Of a stretch of 15,310 nt of DNA, positions 1 through 5,383 are shown piece by piece. Under the pieces are notes generated by a model. That model was not told where the DNA came from. It made no database searches and saw only the letters and a list, made by a program, of their open reading frames with translations. The stretch spans positions 1 through 15,310 of the forward strand of contig JANWIS010000108.1 in the NCBI GenBank assembly GCA_025449775.1, read 5' to 3'. Every line of letters starts with the position of its first letter. Position 1 is the stretch's first letter. The translations under genes and the position numbers were made by a program. Source of the stretch: Ignavibacteriaceae bacterium (GTDB lineage Bacteria > Bacteroidota > Ignavibacteria > Ignavibacteriales > Ignavibacteriaceae).

Positions 1-58
1 AGATACATTTTATACATCGGCAATATTTAGTTATTGGTTTTTTAGATAGGAGAACAAT
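1..58 (+). other. leader of the pilin genes, perhaps the tail of an upstream gene
   Basis: This stretch precedes the first complete gene. One plus frame is open from the window edge to a TAG at 47-49, and would end in Phe-Phe-Arg. Minor-pilin clusters commonly carry a PilV-like gene here, so this may be the last codons of such a gene, but another frame is also open across the stretch and I cannot choose between them. The AGGAGA at 48-53 is a good ribosome binding site for the gene starting at 59. Confidence 0.25.
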
Positions 59-658
59 ATGGGAACAAATGTAATATTAGATATTCTGGGGTCAATCATT
101 ATAGGTGGAATTCTTATGCTTTCTCTCTTCAGAGTTCACGGTTCATCAACTGAAGATATGTACAGAGGCTCGAGTAACTTAGTGGCGCAAACAAACCTGG
201 CAACTACTGTTCAGATTCTGGAAGCAGATTTCAGAAAAATTGGTTATTGCTCTAATTGGCAGAAAATTCCTATCCCAACTAAAGCAATTATTTATGCTGA
301 TTCAAGTAACATTAAATATCTGACTGATGTAAATAGTAATGGAATAGTAGATACTGTAAGATATTATTTTGATTATAACACAGATATACCACAAACACCA
401 AATCCTCGAGACAGATTTTTATATCGTGTTGTAAATAGTCAAGCACCGGTTGGAGTCAATTTAGGTGTAACACATTTTAAAATGTACTTTTTTAATGCGC
501 TGGGAAATGCACTAACATTTCCAATAACTGATCCAGGCGAAATCTATACTATGCAGATTGATATTTCAGTAGAAGACGTAGCTGCTTACAACGAAAAATA
601 TCAGACTGTATTCTGGAGACAGATTAGAATGGCTGCAAGAAATTTATTTAATCGTTAA
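59..658 (+). CDS. PilW-like minor pilin / pseudopilin-type membrane protein
   Basis: This probably encodes a minor subunit of a type IV pilus or pseudopilus, anchored in the inner membrane by an N-terminal helix and otherwise periplasmic. The 199-residue product has one hydrophobic segment (about residues 5-24). It is followed by a stretch around residues 50-64 reading ILEADFRKIGYC, which resembles the region after the helix of PilW/GspJ proteins, where a D-[IF]-R-x-[AI]-G-[YF] pattern is common. The rest is polar and rich in beta-type residues. There is no classical prepilin cleavage site (G-F-x-x-x-E): the protein begins MGTNVILD, so any processing would have to be after Gly2, with Asp8 as the only acidic residue. 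The start is supported by AGGAGA at 48-53. The next gene starts 12 nt after its stop and looks like PilX, giving a pilW-pilX order. The family call is from pattern and context; function is inferred. Confidence 0.6.
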   Translation: MGTNVILDILGSIIIGGILMLSLFRVHGSSTEDMYRGSSNLVAQTNLATTVQILEADFRKIGYCSNWQKIPIPTKAIIYADSSNIKYLTDVNSNGIVDTVRYYFDYNTDIPQTPNPRDRFLYRVVNSQAPVGVNLGVTHFKMYFFNALGNALTFPITDPGEIYTMQIDISVEDVAAYNEKYQTVFWRQIRMAARNLFNR

Positions 659-670
659 GGAGTAATTACA

Positions 671-1855
671 ATGGGTAAATTATCACTTTTATTAGTAATT
701 GGTTTCAGTCTGCTCTATATGACAATGGGCAGTAAATCAAACAGATTGTCAACACAAACCATTGAAAACATGGCAGATTACAATGCGAAAACCACAGCTC
801 ACAGCATTGCTGTTAGTGGAGTAAATATGGCCTGCAATGAAATTTTCAGGAATAATGCATGGAATGCTGGGTTTTCTGACATGCAATTTAATGATGGAGA
901 ATTTGATGTTACAGTTCAAGTTATAGATCCATTTAAAAACGTAAGAAAGTTAACATCTGTTGGAACTTTTGGTGGAATAACAAAAACTGTTGAAGTAACT
1001 TTTCAGCCAAGCAGGTTTTCCAAATATGCATACTACTCAGTATCAGAAAGTGGAATTCATTGGCACGATGGTGATACAGTTTGGGGACCCTGGCATTCAC
1101 AAGATTATATAACAGTTAGCCAATCTCCCGTATTTTTTGGAAAAGTTACCACAAAGAAAGGTATTAAATATAATTTACCACCTTTCACTCCGAAATTTTT
1201 AGGTGGATTCGAGCAAGGTGTTGATGTACAAATGCCGGCTACTTCCGTCACCGACCTTTCAACAATGGCATCAACTGGAGGTAAAAAATTTACAGGTAAG
1301 GATACATTATATCTAACTTTTGCAGGCGATAGCATAAAATTCAGAAGCAGAATTAATAAACCAGACAGTACATTCTTACTTTCAACATTTGCACCTAACG
1401 GAGTCATTTATGCACATAATGCTATTCTAAGATTAAAAGGTGTTATTAAAGGACAATATACCGTTGGATCAAACAAAAGAATTTATATTGATAACGATAT
1501 AGTTTATAATTCAGATCCCACTGTTAATCCAAATTCAACAGATTTATTCGGTATTGTAACTGAAATGGACGTATTGGTTTCGGATAAACCGGCAAACCAT
1601 AACGGTATAAATCTGCACGCTTCTATTTTTTGCAGGACACAAGGTTTCGGAGCTGAAAATCCCAGCACCCGACCAAACAGCGGACAGTTACGACTGCTCG
1701 GCGGAGTACAGCAATACTATAGAAAACTTGTGAGTGACCCATGGCCAGCACACGGTTTTTCAAAAGCTTATAGATATGATGAAAGATTAATGATAGCATC
1801 TCCTCCAGGATATCCTGGAACCGGTCAGCTAGAAATTGTTTCTTGGTTTGAATAA
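671..1855 (+). CDS. PilX-like / DUF4900-type pilus assembly protein
   Basis: This is probably a large minor pilin or surface-exposed pilus-associated protein. The 394-residue product starts with a hydrophobic helix (about 4-19). A PilX-like helical stretch follows (about 40-60, with an A-x-x-x-A-x-S-G pattern). Residues 139-160 include GPWHS, like the G-P-x-H-[TS] motif I associate with DUF4900 proteins. Residues 243-305 form short beta-rich repeats (NGVIYAHNAILRLKGVIKG onward) that look like a beta-helix. The end (367-382, Y-R-Y-D-E-R-L then P-P-G-Y-P) also matches that family. An AAGGAG at 657-662, overlapping the upstream stop, is a strong ribosome binding site and implies translational coupling with the PilW-like gene. 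A codon-aligned partial copy of its last 13 codons lies just downstream. The family call is fairly secure by motif; the exact role is inferred. Confidence 0.62.
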   Translation: MGKLSLLLVIGFSLLYMTMGSKSNRLSTQTIENMADYNAKTTAHSIAVSGVNMACNEIFRNNAWNAGFSDMQFNDGEFDVTVQVIDPFKNVRKLTSVGTFGGITKTVEVTFQPSRFSKYAYYSVSESGIHWHDGDTVWGPWHSQDYITVSQSPVFFGKVTTKKGIKYNLPPFTPKFLGGFEQGVDVQMPATSVTDLSTMASTGGKKFTGKDTLYLTFAGDSIKFRSRINKPDSTFLLSTFAPNGVIYAHNAILRLKGVIKGQYTVGSNKRIYIDNDIVYNSDPTVNPNSTDLFGIVTEMDVLVSDKPANHNGINLHASIFCRTQGFGAENPSTRPNSGQLRLLGGVQQYYRKLVSDPWPAHGFSKAYRYDERLMIASPPGYPGTGQLEIVSWFE

Positions 1856-1866
1856 TAAAATTTATT

Positions 1867-1890
1867 TGGCTAGTGTTGAATTCACTACCA
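1867..1890 (+). other. stem-loop 1 downstream of the pilin genes
   Basis: TGG at 1867-1869 and TAGTG at 1871-1875 pair with CACTA at 1883-1887 and CCA at 1888-1890. This gives an 8-bp stem with C1870 bulged and the 7-base loop TTGAATT. It is modest on its own, but it sits 4 nt before a much stronger hairpin. Confidence 0.4.
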
Positions 1891-1894
1891 TACT

Positions 1895-1928
1895 CCAAGG
1901 AACCGTTGAATTATCGACGGTTTCTTGG
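1895..1928 (+). other. strong stem-loop between the pilin genes and the STAS gene
   Basis: CCAAGGAACCGT (1895-1906) pairs with ACGGTTTCTTGG (1917-1928), 12 pairs with one G-U. Three more inner pairs (U-G, G-C, A-U) leave an ATTA loop at 1910-1913. No T-run follows, so it does not fit a standard intrinsic terminator. It could protect the pilin mRNA 3' end, weaken read-through into the STAS gene, or act as a protein-binding RNA. The structure is seen in the sequence; the role is inferred. Confidence 0.5.
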
Positions 1929-1993
1929 CACGAATAATGAAAAATTTCTTCCAAATCTGAGTCAGGAATAATAAGTATAGGAAAGGTGATAGT

Positions 1994-2782
1994 ATGGAGT
2001 CATTTGAAAGAGAATTAAAAAAATATGCAATCCTAATTAATGTTAATCTGGTTAGAGCAACTTTAAATGAGGCTGCTGAATTTAGTGAATACCTGAATGA
2101 AGCTATAATTGGTACTGATGTGGATATAGTTGTAAATCTTAGCGATTGCCAGCATCTCGATTCGACATTTCTTGGTGTACTTGTCAGTGGATATAAACGA
2201 TTAAAAAATAAAAACCGTAACATGGTTATTATTGAGCCAACTGATCAATCAAGAGTATTTCTGACACTTAATTCTATCGGCAAAATATTTCCACTTTATG
2301 ATAGTGTGAACTCAGCACTTGCTGACATTGAAAATAAAAAGATGCTTGAAAATGTTGTGGACAATATTGATTCAGAAATCCCTGATGAGCAAAATGAACC
2401 GGAACTAGAAGCAGTTTCACCTGTAAAAGATGAAATAATCTTAAATGATATTACAGAAGAAACTCCTATTGCAGAAGAAGTCCAATTGTTTAACATGAGC
2501 GAAGAAGCTGCAGTAACTGAAGAAATACATACAAATGAAATTCAGGAAGAAGTAACTGCTTCTGAACAGGAATTATTTTTTAAGGAAGAAATAAATCTTG
2601 AAAATGAAAATTTGAGTACTGTACAAAAAGATGAATCACAAGAGATAATCAATACTAATAATATGGAAAGTGTTGAAGCAAACTTAGAGGAAGAAATTCA
2701 TTTAGTTCCTCAGCCAAAGCCACTTTATTCGGATGAAAATTTTAGAAAGGGTTCGGTTGATTGGGCATTCGGTTTTAATTAA
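1994..2782 (+). CDS. STAS-domain (anti-sigma-factor-antagonist-like) protein with long acidic tail
   Basis: Residues about 8-115 form a STAS domain of the SpoIIAA/anti-anti-sigma type, which usually works by binding a partner-switching kinase/anti-sigma factor and being phosphorylated on a serine. The signature is at 56-71: D56-S57-T58-F59-L60-G61 followed by VLVSGYKRLK. The usual text is D-S-S-G-L-G, so Ser57 is kept but the conserved Gly is Phe. The remaining 147 residues (about 116-262) are Glu/Asp/Asn-rich, probably disordered, carry three degenerate 15-residue repeats at 153-197, and end with a distinctive basic-aromatic tail (FRKGSVDWAFGFN). The start has a strong ribosome site (AAAGGTGAT ending about 3 nt upstream). 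No kinase, phosphatase or sigma factor gene is nearby, so its partners are unknown. The STAS call is secure; a role in partner switching is inferred. Confidence 0.8.
   Translation: MESFERELKKYAILINVNLVRATLNEAAEFSEYLNEAIIGTDVDIVVNLSDCQHLDSTFLGVLVSGYKRLKNKNRNMVIIEPTDQSRVFLTLNSIGKIFPLYDSVNSALADIENKKMLENVVDNIDSEIPDEQNEPELEAVSPVKDEIILNDITEETPIAEEVQLFNMSEEAAVTEEIHTNEIQEEVTASEQELFFKEEINLENENLSTVQKDESQEIINTNNMESVEANLEEEIHLVPQPKPLYSDENFRKGSVDWAFGFN
2450..2584 (+). repeat. three degenerate 15-codon repeats in the STAS protein tail
   Basis: Residues 153-167 (ITEETPIAEEVQLFN), 168-182 (MSEEAAVTEEIHTNE) and 183-197 (IQEEVTASEQELFFK) line up without gaps. They share the pattern hydrophobic-x-E-E-x-x-[IVA]-x-E-[EQ]. 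The first two are clearly alike, the third less so. This is internal coding repetition of an acidic linker, with no sign of a DNA-level repeat array. Confidence 0.45.
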
Positions 2783-2849
2783 AGAAAAAATTTAAAATCC
2801 TTTTACTTAATTATTCGGTTACTAATAGTCTCGTAAAGTGAGGGTTAAT

Positions 2850-2890
2850 AAAATAAAGGTTAAGCGATAGGGTTGCTTAACCTTTTTTAT
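2850..2890. terminator. bidirectional intrinsic terminator between convergent genes
   Basis: AAAGGTTAAGC (2855-2865) and GCTTAACCTTT (2875-2885) form a perfect 11-bp stem with a 9-base loop. A T-run follows on the plus strand (2883-2888 and beyond). The left flank is A-rich, giving a T-rich tail on the minus strand. It lies between the STAS gene (plus) and the SPOR lipoprotein gene (minus) and can end both transcripts. Confidence 0.88.
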
Positions 2891-2891
2891 T

Positions 2892-3344
2892 TTATTTATT
2901 GTCGGATGGGATCAAAGTAATAATCCAGGAATCTTTATACTCATCGTACATATCTAATTCATTCTGATAATTTACTGCGTCTTGCTTGTTATCAAATGCA
3001 GGATGTATCTGGACTACATATAAATTATTTTTTTCATTAAAGCTTACTTTAATTTCGTGGTTTAATTTTGTCCTGCTCGATTCAGCGAATAGCTTTGCTT
3101 TTTCAAAGCTCGAAAATGCACCTATCTGAAGTATATACACTTCACCTGGTTGTGCTGCTGGAGTTTCAATTGTTATAAAATCTTCAGGTGGAACATCATC
3201 AAAAACATAACTGCTGTCTGATGGTTGTTTTGATATTTCGGTGTTTTCAGTAGTCGATGAGCACGAAGTAAAAATGAATGTTGAAAAAAATAATATTAAA
3301 CCTATCCAATAATTTCTTTCCATATTTTTTAACAAATGAATCAT
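2892..3344 (-). CDS. SPOR-domain lipoprotein
   Basis: This encodes a small exported lipoprotein with a C-terminal SPOR domain, a peptidoglycan-binding fold that recognises glycan strands lacking stem peptides, often at division sites. The signal peptide is hydrophobic at 12-26 and ends at FTSC, making Cys28 the likely lipidated residue. A polar Ser/Thr/Pro linker (29-67) precedes the SPOR domain (about 68-145: VYILQIGAFSSFEKAKLF, then a second half starting near LYVVQI). Met8 is an alternative start that would give a 20-residue signal; neither start has a well-spaced ribosome site. It lies 39 nt downstream of the biotin carrier gene and is probably the last gene of the minus-strand run, ending at the terminator beyond it. 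It has no obvious functional link to the carboxylase. SPOR and lipoprotein calls are secure; the cellular role is inferred. Confidence 0.8.
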   Translation of the reverse strand: MIHLLKNMERNYWIGLILFFSTFIFTSCSSTTENTEISKQPSDSSYVFDDVPPEDFITIETPAAQPGEVYILQIGAFSSFEKAKLFAESSRTKLNHEIKVSFNEKNNLYVVQIHPAFDNKQDAVNYQNELDMYDEYKDSWIITLIPSDNK

Positions 3345-3383
3345 CTCTTTACAATCTGTTTGAAAATTAAAATAAAATAATAT

Positions 3384-3887
3384 TCACCTGATAGAAAAGA
3401 GTATCATTCCCTTTTCAACAGCATCTCCTTCCTTTACAAAAACTTTTTCAATAGAGCCTGCCTTAGGTGATTTAATATCATTTTCCATCTTCATTGCTTC
3501 AAGTATCATGATCGATTCTCCTTGTTCAACTTTATCGTCTATATTTTTTATTATTTTTAATATTAGTCCTGGCATTGGTGATTTTATGTCATGATATTGG
3601 TGCTTATCGGATGAAGAAGTTTCCAGCATTTTAAGTGCTTTTTCCTTCATCAAAGTTCTTACAAAAACTTCATAATGCTGACTGTTGAATAATATTTTGA
3701 AAGAATCGTGATTAATTTTTTCTGCAGATAATTCAGATACTTTTTCTTCCAGCTTTAACAAAAAACTATGATCAGTCACCTTTGTTAATTCATAGTTATG
3801 ACTTACTTTATCTACGCTCAGTTCAGTATCTGACAGAATTTTTACATTAGTCTGTTTTTTATTCAGAGTTACAATGAATTCATTCAT
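3384..3887 (-). CDS. biotin carboxyl carrier subunit of an acyl-CoA carboxylase
   Basis: This carries the biotin that shuttles CO2 from the biotin carboxylase to a carboxyltransferase in the cytoplasm. The biotinyl domain occupies about residues 100-167. It has a P-M-P-G-L sequence (104-108) and the E-A-M-K-M-E-N motif (130-136), in which Lys133 is the biotinylated residue. The first 90 or so residues are beta-rich and resemble the barrel part of the BT (linker) domain of PccA/MccA-type alpha subunits. They do not resemble the Pro/Ala-rich linker of classical AccB. The start overlaps the carboxylase gene by 8 nt, indicating coupled translation. Together the two proteins (498 + 167 residues) approximate one fused PccA-type chain. 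The substrate (propionyl-, acetyl- or methylcrotonyl-CoA) cannot be told without the carboxyltransferase, which is not in the window. Confidence 0.85.
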   Translation of the reverse strand: MNEFIVTLNKKQTNVKILSDTELSVDKVSHNYELTKVTDHSFLLKLEEKVSELSAEKINHDSFKILFNSQHYEVFVRTLMKEKALKMLETSSSDKHQYHDIKSPMPGLILKIIKNIDDKVEQGESIMILEAMKMENDIKSPKAGSIEKVFVKEGDAVEKGMILFSIR

Positions 3888-5376
3888 ACATTTGTTCCTG
3901 CCAACTATTTAATTTTACAGAGTTATCGTGTCTCATTTCCCTGCTAATTGAATTTACTTTAAGCAAAGCTGCAAAAATGGAAACAATATTCTCAGTCTCA
4001 ACACTCAGTTGTTCACTCGTACTTCTGGACAATGATTCGAATGGGTTATCAACCAGAAAATTAATATTTATGTCTCCGCTTCTGAAAAAACTATTATCCA
4101 CAATCAATTTTAAAAAAGAAATATTTGTTGTGAGTCCTGAGATTGAATATTCGGTCAAAGCTCTTAACATCCTGTTAATAACAGAATGTCTGTCTTCTGA
4201 CCAGCAGGCAAGTTTCGATATGAGCGGATCGTAGTAGATTGATATTACTGACCCGGTGACAAACCCTGACTCGACTCTGACTCCCGGGCCAGAAGGAGGA
4301 TGATAATCTAATATTTTCCCGGTTGACGGTAAAAAATTATTGGATGGATCCTCAGCATATATTCTGCATTCAAGTGAATGCCCGTTTATTTTTAAATCAT
4401 TTTGGTTGAAAGATAGTCTGTTGCCTGAAGCAACTGAGATTTGCTCTTTAACTAAATCTTTACCTGTGATCATTTCCGTTACAAGATGTTCCACCTGCAA
4501 TCTTGTATTCATTTCAAGAAAATAAAAATTCTTATTTGCGTCCATTAGAAATTCCACGGTACCAGCGTTAAAATAATTGCACGCACGGGCTGCATTAACT
4601 GCTGCTGAGGTTATTTTCTGACGTGTTATCTCATCAACAAAAGATGAGGGTGATTCTTCAATTATTTTCTGGTGACGTCTTTGGATTGAACATTCTCTTT
4701 CAAATAAATGAACATAATTTCCATTCTTGTCTCCAAAAATCTGGACTTCTATGTGCCTAGGATTCACTATAAATTTTTCGATATAAATTTCATCACTAGC
4801 AAATGCTTTTAAAGCTTCCCTTTTGGTGGCCTCGAATGCTGATTCAAATTCTTTATGAGATTCTATTTTTCTCATTCCTTTTCCACCACCACCAGCGGTT
4901 GCTTTCAGAATTACCGGATATCCAATATTTGTAGCTGCTTTTAAACCTTCATCAACAGAACGAATTTGTTCAGTTGTACCCGGAACTATTGGAACATTAT
5001 TCTTCAGCATTAATTTTCTCGCCTCAATCTTATTCCCCATCAGTGCAACTGAAGAAGATGACGGTCCAATAAAATTAATTTTCTTTTTTTCACACTCTTT
5101 AATAAACGCAGCATTTTCAGAAAAAAATCCGTAACCGGGATGAATGGCATCAGCATTTATCTGTAAAGCAAGATTAATAATTTTTTCCTGGTTAAGGTAA
5201 GAATCAGACGCAATCGGACTTCCAATGAGGTAACTCTCATCCGCCAATCGTGTATGAAGAGAAGTTTTATCTGCATCAGTATACATTACTGATGAAATTA
5301 TTTCTAGCTCACGACAAGCCCTGATAATTCTAACTGCGATTTCTCCCCTGTTAGCTATTAAAATTTTTTTTATCAT
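3880..5376 (-). CDS. biotin carboxylase subunit of an acyl-CoA carboxylase
   Basis: This catalyses ATP-dependent carboxylation of biotin with bicarbonate. The 498-residue protein has the biotin carboxylase N-domain (MIKKILIANRGEIAVRI), the HPGYGFFSEN motif (79-88), the glycine-rich ATP-grasp loop GGGGKGM (162-168), ECSIQRRHQK (228-237), and the active-site block E288-M-N290-T-R292-L-Q294-V295-E296, with Arg338 further on. These numbers match E. coli AccC by my count. The position after His297, usually Pro (EHPVTE), is Leu298 here. The core ends near residue 446. About 50 extra residues then follow, containing a helix and a Trp (491) like the start of a PccA-type BT domain. The start lies 7 nt after the mutS2 stop, with an AGG about 7 nt upstream. 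The name accC is often used for such genes, but pccA-type is as likely. Confidence 0.88.
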   Translation of the reverse strand: MIKKILIANRGEIAVRIIRACRELEIISSVMYTDADKTSLHTRLADESYLIGSPIASDSYLNQEKIINLALQINADAIHPGYGFFSENAAFIKECEKKKINFIGPSSSSVALMGNKIEARKLMLKNNVPIVPGTTEQIRSVDEGLKAATNIGYPVILKATAGGGGKGMRKIESHKEFESAFEATKREALKAFASDEIYIEKFIVNPRHIEVQIFGDKNGNYVHLFERECSIQRRHQKIIEESPSSFVDEITRQKITSAAVNAARACNYFNAGTVEFLMDANKNFYFLEMNTRLQVEHLVTEMITGKDLVKEQISVASGNRLSFNQNDLKINGHSLECRIYAEDPSNNFLPSTGKILDYHPPSGPGVRVESGFVTGSVISIYYDPLISKLACWSEDRHSVINRMLRALTEYSISGLTTNISFLKLIVDNSFFRSGDININFLVDNPFESLSRSTSEQLSVETENIVSIFAALLKVNSISREMRHDNSVKLNSWQEQMYE

Positions 5377-5383
5377 TATAGAC

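Larger units (their letters stand above)
1860..1937 (+). pseudogene. vestigial 3' end of a paralogue of the preceding PilX-like gene
   Basis: In the +1 frame relative to the upstream gene, 1899-1937 reads GTVELSTVSWHE then TAA. The upstream gene ends GTGQLEIVSWFE then TAA at 1817-1855. The two segments are offset by exactly 82 nt, align without gaps, share 27 of 39 bases by my count and keep codon register and stop. The 9-mer GTTTCTTGG and GAATAAT are identical. Upstream of 1899 the frame stays open (IYLASVEFTTILQ) but no longer resembles the intact gene, and no start codon or ribosome site serves it. The likeliest reading is the tail of a deleted tandem paralogue. Chance similarity driven by the hairpin here is the main alternative. 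Confidence 0.4.

Noticed and set aside
1804..1819. Perfect 16-bp palindrome (TCCAGGAT/ATCCTGGA)
   Set aside because: It lies inside the PilX-like coding sequence over conserved Pro-Gly-Tyr-Pro-Gly codons, so codon choice explains it. I see no second copy in the window.
3977..4525. Plus-strand open frames opposite the biotin carboxylase gene
   Set aside because: The minus-strand protein has all carboxylase motifs; the opposite frames show none.
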